This document shows, one piece after another, positions 35,152-43,903 of a stretch of DNA of 64,000 bases (position 1 is its first letter; every line of letters begins with the position of its first letter). The notes under the pieces are model-generated. The model saw only the letters and a program-made list of their open reading frames with translations. It ran no database searches and was not told where the DNA came from. The position numbers and the translations under genes were made by a program. This DNA is from Competibacter sp963695105 (lineage in GTDB: Bacteria; Pseudomonadota; Gammaproteobacteria; Competibacterales; Competibacteraceae). The stretch spans positions 1-64,000 of the forward strand of contig CAVOGC010000001.1 in the NCBI GenBank assembly GCA_963695105.1, in the 5' to 3' direction.

Positions 35152-37028
35152 TGGACCCCCGCCTGCTTGAATACTACAACCGGGAACTCCAGCACCTGCG
35201 CGAGCTGGGTGGGGAGTTCGCCCGCGAGTTCCCGAAGATCGCCGGACGGTTGGGGCTGGAGGGGTTCGAGTGCGCCGACCCTTACGTCGAGCGGTTGCTG
35301 GAGGGTTTCAGCTTCCTGGCGGGGCGGGTGCAGCTCAAGATGGACGCCGAGTTCCCGCGGTTTACCCAGCATTTGCTGGAGATCGTCTACCCGCACTATC
35401 TGGCGCCGACGCCGTCGATGCTGGTGGCCCAGTTCCAGCCGGACCCGACCGAGGGCGCGCTCGAACAGGGGTTCGTGATCCCCCGAGACAGCCAATTACG
35501 CAGCCAGCTCGGCAAGGGCGATCAGACGCCCTGCGAGTACCGGACCGCCCATGACGTGACCTTGTGGCCGCTGGAACTGGCCGAGGCGCAATATTTCGCC
35601 GGCAGGGAACCGGTGGCGCAGCTTGATCTGCCGGATCTGGCCAAGGTCCGCGCCGGCATCCGGCTGCGCCTGCGCACGACTCTGCCGGGTTTGCCTTTCA
35701 GCAAGCTGGCGCTGACCCGGTTGCCGCTGTATCTGCACGGTAGCGAAGCCGTGCCGGCCCGGCTGTACGAACAAGTGCTGGCCAACGCGGTGATGGTGGT
35801 AGCCCGGCCCGGTCAGCGCCCGGCGCCCTGGCATGAGGTCGTGGCCAAGCACGAGATCCAGCGGCTTGGCTTCGAGGATGAGCAGGCGCTGCTGCCCTGC
35901 ACGCCACCCTCGTTTCAGGGTTACCGGCTGTTGCACGAGTATTTTTCCTTCCCGCAGCGCTATCTGTTCGTGGACTTGGGAGGGTTGGGGCCGGCGGTGC
36001 GTCGCTGCACGGATCGCGAGCTGGAAGTATTGATCCTGCTCAATCGCGCCGATCCAGCGCTGGAAAACGTGGTGGCGGCGGAAAATTTCGCCCTGTTCTG
36101 CGCGCCGGCGGTCAATCTGTTTCCCAAGCGGGCCGACCGCATTCACTTGAGCGATCAGGTGGCCGAACACCACCTGGTGCCGGATCGCACCCGGCCGATG
36201 GATTTCGAGGTCTACCAGATCACCGGGGTTACCGGAATCGGCTCCGAAGGCGAAGAGCAGGATTTTCTGCCGTTCTACTCCAGCCATGATCGGATCGACC
36301 AGCGCCAGCAGCGCTCCTACTACACCATGCACCGGTTGCCGCGCCTATTGTCCAGGCAGCAGCGGCGAGATGGACCGCGCTCGAGTTACGTGGGCAGCGA
36401 AATCTTTCTGTCGCTGGTCGATGCCGACGAGGCCCCCTATCGCGGCAACCTGCGGCAACTGGCGGTCACCACCTGGTGCACCAATCGCGACCTGCCCCTG
36501 CTCATGCCGATCGGGCGGGGTGAAACCGACTTCACGCTGGCTTCCGGGGCGCCGGTCGGCGCCGTGCGCTGTCTGGCCGGACCCACCCGGCCGTGGCCTT
36601 CCCACGCGCACGGCGATACCGCCTGGCGGCTGATTAGCCATCTGTCCCTGAACTATCTGTCGCTGGCCGATACCGACGCCCGTCAGGGTGCCGTGGCGTT
36701 GCGGGAGTTGCTGGCGTTGTATGGCAACCTGGCGGAAATGACCATTCGCAGGCAGGTCGATGGGGTCTACTCGGTGCAGGCTACACCGGTGACCCGGCGC
36801 GCGCCGATTCCCGGTCCGATCGCCTTCGCCCGCGGCTTGGAAGTAACCCTGACGCTGGACGAGGCCGCCTTCGAAGGGGTGGGTATCCTGCTGTTGGGCG
36901 CGGTGCTGGAGCAGTTTTTCGCCAAGTACGCTTCCATCAATTCCTTCACCGAAACGGTCGTTAGATCGACCGAGCGGGGCGAGATCATTCGATGGCCAGC
37001 CCGGATCGGACGCAGGCATACACTGTAG
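35151..37028 (+). CDS. tssF: T6SS baseplate protein TssF
   Basis: A 625-residue TssF/ImpG (VasA). The start MDPRLLEYYNRELQHLRELG at 35151 is typical and sets the start; 34 further in-frame codons lie upstream inside tssE. Other family blocks are FPKIAGRLGLEGFECADPYV, LEGFSFLAGRVQLKMD and NLFPKRADRIHLSDQVAEHH. It overlaps tssG by 37 bases. TssF and TssG form the wedge core of the baseplate. Confidence 0.94.
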   Translation: MDPRLLEYYNRELQHLRELGGEFAREFPKIAGRLGLEGFECADPYVERLLEGFSFLAGRVQLKMDAEFPRFTQHLLEIVYPHYLAPTPSMLVAQFQPDPTEGALEQGFVIPRDSQLRSQLGKGDQTPCEYRTAHDVTLWPLELAEAQYFAGREPVAQLDLPDLAKVRAGIRLRLRTTLPGLPFSKLALTRLPLYLHGSEAVPARLYEQVLANAVMVVARPGQRPAPWHEVVAKHEIQRLGFEDEQALLPCTPPSFQGYRLLHEYFSFPQRYLFVDLGGLGPAVRRCTDRELEVLILLNRADPALENVVAAENFALFCAPAVNLFPKRADRIHLSDQVAEHHLVPDRTRPMDFEVYQITGVTGIGSEGEEQDFLPFYSSHDRIDQRQQRSYYTMHRLPRLLSRQQRRDGPRSSYVGSEIFLSLVDADEAPYRGNLRQLAVTTWCTNRDLPLLMPIGRGETDFTLASGAPVGAVRCLAGPTRPWPSHAHGDTAWRLISHLSLNYLSLADTDARQGAVALRELLALYGNLAEMTIRRQVDGVYSVQATPVTRRAPIPGPIAFARGLEVTLTLDEAAFEGVGILLLGAVLEQFFAKYASINSFTETVVRSTERGEIIRWPARIGRRHTL

Positions 37029-38023
37029 CCCTGTTCGAGGCGCTACAGCACAAGCCGTATACCTTCCATTTCTTCCAGGCGCTGCGGCGGCTGGAGTGTC
37101 TGTATCGCGACAAGCCCCGGTTGGGCAAGGCAACGCGGCTGAGCGACGATCCCGTGCGTCTGGCGCAGGAGCCGTCGATGGCTTTTGCGCCGGCCACGCT
37201 GGCGGCCTTCGATCCGGGCGGCGACGGGCGGCCGCCGCGCTTGTCCGAATATTTTCTGGGGCTGTTTGGCCCGCACGGACCGTTGCCGCTGCATCTGACC
37301 GAATACGCGCGTGACCGGTCGCGCAATTTCGACGACCGGACCTTCGCCTGGTTCGCCGATGTCTTTCACCACCGAATGCTGAGCCTGTTCTACCGGGCCT
37401 GGGCGGATACCCAACCGACCGTCAGCTTCGATCGGCCGGAAACCGACCGTTTCAATGTCTATGTCGGCGCCCTGTGCGGTTTGGGCATGCCGTCGCTGTG
37501 GAATCGGGATGCGGTGCCGGATCTGGCCAAGTTTCATTACGCCGGCCGCTTGGTCGGCCAGACCCGCAACCCCGAGGGCTTGCAGGCGATCCTGGCGGAT
37601 TTCTTCAAGCTGCCGGTGCTGGTCGAGAGCTTCGTCGGGCACTGGCTGCCGCTGTCCGAAGCCAGCCGCTGCCGGCTGGGGGAAACGCCGGCCACCGGCC
37701 TGCTGGGAGCGACGGCGGTGATCGGCGAGCGGGTGTGGGACTGTCAGCACAAGTTCCGGGTCGTCATGGGGCCGATGGACTTGGCGGAATTTCAGCGCTT
37801 CTTGCCCGGCAGCGCCAGCCTGCGGCGGTTGGTCGATTGGGTGCGCAACTACGCCGGCAACGAATTGCTGTGGGATGTCAATCTGATCCTCCGCAAGGAA
37901 GATGTGCCGCCGCTGCGTTTGGGCGAGGGATCGCAGTTGGGCTGGACCACTTGGCTGACCAGCCAGCCGCCGGATCGCGACGCCGACGATCTCAAGCTGG
38001 ACGCCGTTATCTACTGCACCTGA
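36992..38023 (+). CDS. tssG: T6SS baseplate protein TssG
   Basis: A 343-residue TssG/ImpH (VasB). Conserved parts are YTFHFFQALRRLECLYRDKP, EYFLGLFGPHGPLPLHLTEY, and DWVRNYAGNELLWDVNLIL near the C-terminus. Length is normal. The long overlap with tssF suggests tight coupling for 1:2 wedge assembly. clpV starts 49 bases downstream. Confidence 0.93.
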   Translation: MASPDRTQAYTVALFEALQHKPYTFHFFQALRRLECLYRDKPRLGKATRLSDDPVRLAQEPSMAFAPATLAAFDPGGDGRPPRLSEYFLGLFGPHGPLPLHLTEYARDRSRNFDDRTFAWFADVFHHRMLSLFYRAWADTQPTVSFDRPETDRFNVYVGALCGLGMPSLWNRDAVPDLAKFHYAGRLVGQTRNPEGLQAILADFFKLPVLVESFVGHWLPLSEASRCRLGETPATGLLGATAVIGERVWDCQHKFRVVMGPMDLAEFQRFLPGSASLRRLVDWVRNYAGNELLWDVNLILRKEDVPPLRLGEGSQLGWTTWLTSQPPDRDADDLKLDAVIYCT

Positions 38024-38072
38024 CTTCGTCATTATTTAATAACGCCTTACAACGCCACTGGAGTCTAAATTC

Positions 38073-40755
38073 ATGGCCGAAATCAGTCGCGTCACCGCAT
38101 TCGGTAAGCTGAACAGTCTGGGCTATAAAGCCATCGAGAGCGCCACCGTTTTCTGCAAGCTGCGTGGTAATCCTTATGTGGAACTGGTGCATTGGCTGCA
38201 TCAAATCCTGCAATTGCAGGATTCGGATCTGCATCGGATCATCCAGCATTTCAGTTTGAATCCGTCGCGACTGGCCAAGGATTTTACCGAGGCGCTGGAT
38301 CGGTTGCCGCGCGGTTCGACTTCGATTTCCGACCTGTCCTCCCACGTCGATGCGGCGGTGGAAAGCGGCTGGGTGTGCGCGACCCTGATGTTCAAGGACG
38401 CTCAAGTACGCACCGGCCACCTGCTGGTCGGGATGCTGAGGACGCCGGACCTGCGCAACGTGCTGCTGGCTATCTCGCGCGAATTCGACAAGATCAAGCT
38501 CGACGAACTGGGTGACCGGTTTGGCGATATCGTCGCCGCCTCGCCGGAAACCGGGTTGCGCGCCTCGGACGGTTCCCAGGTCGGCGGCGGCGCGGCGCCC
38601 GGCGAGGCCAGCGAGGCCGTGGCGCCGGCGCAGATGGGCAAGCAGGAAGCCCTGCAACGGTTTTCGGTGGATCTGACCGAGCGGGCGCGCAAGGGCGAAC
38701 TGGACCCCATCGTCGGCCGTGACGAGGAAATCCGCCAGATCGTCGATATTCTGATGCGTCGCCGCCAGAACAACCCGATCCTGACCGGCGAGGCCGGCGT
38801 GGGCAAGACGGCGGTGGTGGAAGGTTTCGCCCAGCGCATCGCCTCCGGCGACGTGCCGCCGCCGTTGAAGGACGTGACGCTGCGAGTGTTGGACGTCGGC
38901 CTCCTCCAGGCCGGGGCCAGCATGAAAGGCGAGTTCGAGAACCGGTTGCGGCAGGTGATCGACGAGGTGCAATCCTCGCCCAAGCCGATCATCCTGTTCA
39001 TCGACGAGGCGCACACCCTGATTGGCGCCGGGGGCGCGGCTGGGACCGGCGACGCCGCCAACCTGCTCAAGCCGGCGCTGGCGCGCGGTAAATTGCGCAC
39101 CATCGCCGCCACCACCTGGGCCGAGTACAAAAAGCACATCGAGAAAGATCCCGCGCTGACCCGCCGTTTTCAGGTGGTGCAGGTCGGCGAGCCCAGCGAG
39201 GAAAAAACCATTCTGATGATGCGCGGCATGGCCTCGACCATGGAGCAGCATCACCGGGTGCAGATTCTCGACGAGGCGCTGGAGGCGGCGGTCAAGCTGT
39301 CGCACCGCTACATCCCGGCCCGGCAGTTGCCGGACAAGGCGGTCAGCCTGCTGGATACCGCCAGCGCCCGGGTGGCGATCAGCCTGCATGCGGTGCCGGC
39401 CGAGGTCGAAGACTGCCGCCGCCGCATCGAAGGGCTGAACATTGAGCTGGAGATCATTGGCCGCGAGACAGTGGTCGGCATCGACACTGCCCAACGCCAT
39501 GCCGCCGCCAGCGAAAGATTGCAGGTCGAGGAGGCGAGGCTGGCGGAACTGGATGCCCGCTGGCAAGAAGAGAAAGATTTGGTGGACCAGGTTCTGGCAT
39601 TGCGCGCCAATCTGCGTGGCGACGGCGGCGCGGTCGATGCTTCCGCCCGCCGAACCCGACCCGCAACGGCAGACCTGGCTGGCGGAGCTGAAGGATCTCC
39701 AAACCCGACTGCACGAATTGCAGGGGGAGACGCCGCTGATTCTGCCCAGCGTGGATGCTCAGGCGGTGGCCTCGGTGGTCGCCGACTGGACCGGCATTCC
39801 GGTCGGGCGCATGGTCAAGAACGAAATCGAAACCGTGCTCAAGCTGGCCGACATCATCAACCGCCGCATCATCGGCCAGCGCCATGCCCTGGATGTGATC
39901 GCCCGGCGGATTCAGACCTCGCGCGCCGCGCTGGACAACCCCAGCAAGCCGATCGGGGTGTTCATGCTGGCCGGCCCGTCCGGGGTGGGCAAGACCGAAA
40001 CCGCGTTGGCCTTGGCCGAGGCGCTGTACGGCGGCGAGCAGAACGTCATCACCATCAACATGAGCGAGTTCCAGGAAGCGCACACCGTATCCACCCTCAA
40101 GGGTGCGCCGCCGGGCTATGTCGGTTACGGCGAAGGCGGGGTGTTGACCGAGGCGGTGCGCCGCCGGCCCTACAGCGTGGTGCTGCTGGATGAGGTGGAA
40201 AAGGCGCATCACGACGTACATGAGATCTTCTTCCAGGTATTCGACAAGGGTTGGATGGAAGATGGTGAAGGGCGGCACATCGATTTCAAGAACACCTTGA
40301 TTCTGCTGACCACCAACGTCGGCACCGATTTGATCATGGGCATGTGCAAAGACCCGGACCTGCTGCCCGATCCGGAAGGTTTGGGCAAGGCATTGCGGGA
40401 GCCGCTGCTCAAGGTTTTTCCGCCGGCGCTGCTCGGCCGGCTGGTGACGATCCCCTATTACCCGCTCAGCGACGAAATGATCGGCGATATCGTGCGCCTG
40501 CAACTGGGACGGATTCAGAAGCGGGTTTTGGAGAACCACAAGGTTCCGTTCGATTACGACGACGAGGTGGTCAAGCTGATCGTCAGCCGCTGCACGGAAC
40601 TGGAGAGTGGTGGACGAATGGTGGACGCGATTCTGACCAACACCGTGTTGCCGGCGATCAGTCAGGAGTTTCTGAATCGGATGGTGGAAGGCAAACCGGT
40701 TTCGCGGGTGCGGATTAAGGTAGTGGATGGGGAGTTTGGTTTCGCGTTCGAGTGA
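38073..40755 (+). pseudogene. clpV: T6SS sheath-recycling ATPase ClpV (TssH), one frameshift
   Basis: An AAA+ Clp/HSP100 unfoldase of about 893 residues once repaired. The N-domain (residues 1-160) recognises the contracted sheath. The first ATPase has GEAGVGKTAVVEG and ILFIDEAHTLIGAGG, the second GPSGVGKTETALALAEALYG and VVLLDEVEKAHHDVHEIF. In the CCC at 39646-39648 one base appears extra: the frame changes from GGAVDASA to PAEPDPQRQTWLAELKDLQ in the middle coiled-coil region. The second half then runs cleanly to 40755. A free-standing break would leave only the first ATPase. Given the intact remainder of the locus, a sequence error is the simpler explanation, but loss of recycling is possible. 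Confidence 0.88.
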
Positions 40756-40775
40756 GAAAAGCTTTGGGTTGAAAT

Positions 40776-40820
40776 GAACCGGTCCAGAATGAACTGGATG
40801 GGGTTATTTTGGATCGGTTC
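40776..40820 (+). promoter_or_regulatory. Palindromic candidate activator site upstream of the 40995 gene
   Basis: GAACCGGTCCAGAAT and ATTTTGGATCGGTTC are the arms of an imperfect palindrome starting 20 bases after the clpV stop and ending about 60 bases before a sigma-54 promoter. Aligned with the element before hcp, GGTC-AGAATG-ACT and GGGGTT-TT-TG-ATC are shared, and the single-base length difference in one arm is matched by one in the other arm. Confidence 0.55.
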
Positions 40821-40879
40821 TCCAAGTAATGGAGTATTAACCGAAGTGAAATTGCCGTCGTAAAATAGGGTTGCTTGAG

Positions 40880-40897
40880 TTGGCATGGAGGGTGCAC
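40880..40897 (+). promoter_or_regulatory. Sigma-54 (-24/-12) promoter of the 40995 gene
   Basis: TTGGCATGGAGGGTGCAC keeps GG-N10-GC and is nearly the hcp promoter (TTGGCATACGAGGTGCAT). The leader to the ATG would be about 85 bases, with AGGAG before the start. Confidence 0.8.
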
Positions 40898-40994
40898 ATA
40901 ATTAAATCAGGGTATGTTTGCCTCAACGGCATGTCAACCTGGTTTTAAGGCACTGCTTTAACCACTAATCTTTGACAGCAACAGGAGAACTATT

Positions 40995-41528
40995 ATGGCG
41001 GTTCTAGGGTTTTATATTGGTGGCGTGTCGGCGTCCATGCTTGGAGCCACGGAGGATTCAGCATTCGCACATGTGGTAGTGGGATCCTTTAAGTCCAGCA
41101 CCTTCTATTTCAATTCGTGTGGCGAAGTCATGAGGAGTGGTGACACCGGATTCGGTAAGTTGCAGAACAAAATCCTCCACTTCGGCTGGATGAGTTGCAA
41201 CACGCAGGTGGGTGGAGTCAACCTTGCCCTTGATAAAGAAGGAAGATCGCTGCCGCTAAACTTGGTCGGTAAGTTCATCGAAATCAAGGTCGATTGCGGT
41301 ACAACGTTCGCTAGTTGGGAGCGTGTAAATACGGTGTTTAAAGTGACCGAGATGGGGAAAGATGGCAACAAAGGAAAGGTGCTTTTCGAGTTTGATGGAA
41401 TGATGAAAATCTGGGCGGGGAGAATGAGCTCTGATGTTGAAATTTCGGGTGTGCTCAAGCCGCTTACGGGCAAGGTAGCAGAGAATGTGGCCTTACAAGT
41501 CATCAATGCCGATGCGTCCAAGCTTTAG
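40995..41528 (+). CDS. Unknown 177-residue protein under an hcp-like sigma-54 promoter
   Basis: I do not recognise this protein. It starts MAVLGFYIGGVSASMLGATE, has no signal peptide and no convincing membrane helix, and is rich in beta-type alternation: AHVVVGSFKSSTFYFNSCGE, VGKFIEIKVDCGTTF and GKVLFEFDGMMKIWAG. Three Cys are present. It lacks the SWSWG signature of Hcp. It follows clpV, is AT-richer than the T6SS genes, and has its own sigma-54 promoter and upstream palindrome like hcp. A T6SS cargo, a tube-related protein or a co-regulated partner is therefore worth testing. The start follows a clear AGGAG ribosome binding site. Confidence 0.75.
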   Translation: MAVLGFYIGGVSASMLGATEDSAFAHVVVGSFKSSTFYFNSCGEVMRSGDTGFGKLQNKILHFGWMSCNTQVGGVNLALDKEGRSLPLNLVGKFIEIKVDCGTTFASWERVNTVFKVTEMGKDGNKGKVLFEFDGMMKIWAGRMSSDVEISGVLKPLTGKVAENVALQVINADASKL

Positions 41529-41559
41529 CAGTGTGGGTCAGATTGAATAATGGCTAAAT

Positions 41560-41766
41560 ATGGATTCCAGTCAGTTCGCTTGGCTAGGCTACCAGCAGTT
41601 CTAGGAGAGGTATGAGCAAGCCTTTGCCGCAGATGCGGACGTTATGCACGAACTGAAAAAAGCCCAGATAGAGCGGCAGTTTTTCTTGATTAAGCCTTGG
41701 ATAAAACCGACGAGCTCATGTGGGCAAACAGATGAAGAATCTAGTTTTGACAAAAATTTCATTTGA
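41560..41766 (+). pseudogene. Small ORF debris with an in-frame TAG
   Basis: From ATG at 41560 the frame reads MDSSQFAWLGYQQF, then TAG, then continues ERYEQAFAADADVMHELKKA and QFFLIKPWIKPT to TGA at 41764. If the TAG is a mutation, this would be a 68-residue protein; otherwise it is debris between two genes. No family is recognised. The DNA is AT-rich like the gene before it. This covers most of the 320-base stretch between the neighbouring genes. The remainder holds only a 22-codon frame (41785-41853) ending on the next ATG. Confidence 0.35.
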
Positions 41767-41849
41767 AAATCAATGGATTGAAATATGACTAGCAAACCAC
41801 TTCATCCAATTCCACATATCAGCGAACCGACGCCGGAAAATGAGAAATC

Positions 41850-42523
41850 ATGATGGAAGCCCATGATTTTGGGCTTTTGAACAGCGATCGAGAGCCATAT
41901 ATCGTCATCTTCAAGTGGTCCGGTGTCTACGCGGGCTTTTTCAAGAATGATCGGCTGTTTGACAGAACCGGACGCTATCTGGGTTGGCGCGATACCCACG
42001 ATTCCGTATGGAAGTATGACGGAGAATGGCTCGGTCAAGTCGTCGAACAAAATTACCTGGCGCGCGACCTGCGAGCGTTGTCCCAAAGGCGACCGCCGCA
42101 GGTACCCTCGGTGTCGGCACTGCCACCGATGCCGCCCGCGTCGCGGGTGGCGCGGGCGGTGCGACCGGGCTGTTGCGACCCCCTGGAAGCTCTGCTGCGG
42201 GTGCCGGCACCGGAGGAATTGATTGGCGAGTGGTGTTCCGACGATGAAAGCCTGCGATTAAGTGAGGATGGTTCCTTTCAGTGGATAGCCATGGAACCAA
42301 CGACGGATGCCGTCGGTCGCTGGGAGTTGCGCGGGCAGGAACTGCGCTGCGGTGGGAAGGCGTCGAAGAACCAGAACGGGCCTACTGGGTCATCGAATTC
42401 AGCGGGGACTCGCTGCTGCTGCGCTGGATGAGAAAAACCGGCCGCAGCCTCCCTTTCTGGCTGCGCCGTCGGACAGCACAACCGGACAATCAGAGTGCCG
42501 CCGATGAATCGCAAGCAACGTAG
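41850..42523 (+). pseudogene. Unknown two-part beta-rich protein (beta-flower-like and lipocalin-like), frameshifted
   Basis: The first part (residues 1-75) has short repeated beta units: YIVIFKWSGVYAGFF, LFDRTGRYLGWRDTHD and VWKYDGEWLGQVVEQNYLA. These recall 4-fold beta-flower proteins, a resemblance only. A Pro/Arg-rich linker follows, then LIGEWCSDDESLRLSEDGSF and RWELRGQELR, a lipocalin-like strand pattern. Near 42350 the frame shifts as if one base were missing. The other frame continues WEGVEEPERAYWVIEFSGDS and LLLRWMRKTG to 42523. It overlaps the TPR-methyltransferase start by 20 bases. The function is unknown. Its place downstream of the sigma-54 gene would suit an immunity or adaptor protein, but nothing in the sequence proves that. 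Confidence 0.5.
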
Positions 42524-43893
42524 GGCGCTCGCCGGCGTGGCGCGGTCGGATGCGCCCGCCAGCGAAGAACAACGGATCGGGCAGGCGATTGCCATGCAGC
42601 GGCAAGGGCGACTCGATGCGGCGGAAGCACTTTACCGTCAGATACTCCATCGGAACCCAAGGCAGGTCGACGCCCTGCATTTTTTGGGCGTGCTCGCCGC
42701 GCAGCGGCACGATAACGACGGCGCCGTCAAACTGATCCGCCAGGCGCTTGAACAGAACCCACGCTATGCGGACGCGCACAACAACTCTGGGCAACGTGCT
42801 GGCCGCCATGGAGCGGTTCGATGAGGCGGCGGCGGCCTATCGCCAGGCCATCGAACTGGCCCCCGACAATCTCGGCGCCCACTGCAATCTCGGTGTGATG
42901 CTGCGGCGGTCCGGCCAGTTCGAGGAGGCGGTGGCGGCCTGTCGGCAGGCGCTTGCCTTGGATCAGCGGTTGCCAGAGGTCCATCTCAACTTGGGCAAGG
43001 CGCTGGTCGCGCTGGAGCGCTATGAAGAAGCGGTGACCGCGCACCGCGAGGCGATCCGACTGCGGCCCGGTCATGCTTCCGCCTACAAGAGTTTGGGTAT
43101 GCTGTTGTACCGACTCAATCGCAGCGAGGAAGCCGCCGATTTGTTCCGACGCTGGTTGGAACAAGATCCGGCTAACCCGGTCGCCCGGCATCTGCTGGCG
43201 GCGCATTCCGGGCGCGCCGCGCCGGCGCGGGCGGCGGACGATTATGTCCAGGAACTGTTCGATGGCATGGCCGACAGCTTCGACGACCACCTGCGCCGGC
43301 TGGAATACCGGGCGCCGGAGTTGATCGCTCGGGGAGTCGCGGCGGGACTGGGTGCGCCGGTCCGGTCGCTGGCGGTGCTGGACGCCGGCTGTGGCACGGG
43401 ACTTTGTGGGCCGCTGTTGCGTCCTTACGCCCGTTGGTTGACCGGAGTCGATCTGTCGCCGCGCATGGTGGAGCGCGCGCGGGCGCGCGGGGATTACGAC
43501 GAGCTGGCGGTTGCGGAACTGACCGCTTTTCTCGTCGCCCGACCAGCGGCCTACGACCTGATCGTGTCGGCGGACACCCTGGTTTATTTTGGCGACCTGC
43601 GGCCAGTGTTGACCGCCGCCGTCGCCGCCCTGCGGCCGAAGGGCTGGCTGGCGTTTACCGTGGAGCGAGGCGAGGGTGGGGAAGCGGAGGAGTTCCTGCT
43701 GGATCGCAGCGGTCGCTACCGCCATGTCGAAGCCTATCTGCGCCGCGAACTGGTCCGGGCCGGCATGGCGATCGAAACCCTGGAAACCGTGGATTTACGT
43801 CTGGAAGGCGGCCAACCGGTCGCCGGGTTCCTGGTGCTGGCGCGCAAGCTCTTGCCAGCGACAGAGGTTGAAACGTGGTCGAGGCAAGCTTGA
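42504..43893 (+). pseudogene. TPR-repeat SAM-dependent methyltransferase, copy 1, frameshifted
   Basis: ATG at 42504 starts MNRKQRRALAGVARSDAP, followed by TPR units (AEALYRQILHRNPRQVDALH). At 42786 one extra T changes NNLGN into NNSGQ and stops the frame. Without it the TPRs continue (FDEAAAAYRQAIELAPDN) through about five repeats. A methyltransferase domain follows: LDAGCGTGLCGPLLRPYARW, GVDLSPRMVERARARGDYDE, YDLIVSADTLVYFGDL and LRPKGWLAFTVERG. Repaired length is about 462 residues. A close paralogue follows 10 bases later. Such TPR-methyltransferases occur near secretion and glycan genes; the substrate is unknown. Confidence 0.8.
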
Positions 43894-43903
43894 GGAGGCG
43901 CCA

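Noticed and set aside
39646..39648. Programmed frameshifting in clpV
   Set aside because: There is no slippery heptamer or downstream pseudoknot-like structure, and the family is not known to use recoding. The break matches the other single-base indels.
19910..40755. The sheath, tube and baseplate genes as a phage tail or extracellular contractile system
   Set aside because: tssK, tssL, tssM, clpV, tagF and tagJ are specific to T6SS, and no tail fibre, tape-measure or lysis gene is present.
41785..41853. A 22-codon frame ending on the ATG of the 41.85-kb gene
   Set aside because: It could be a leader peptide because of the TGATG overlap, but there is no ribosome binding site or conserved feature to support it.
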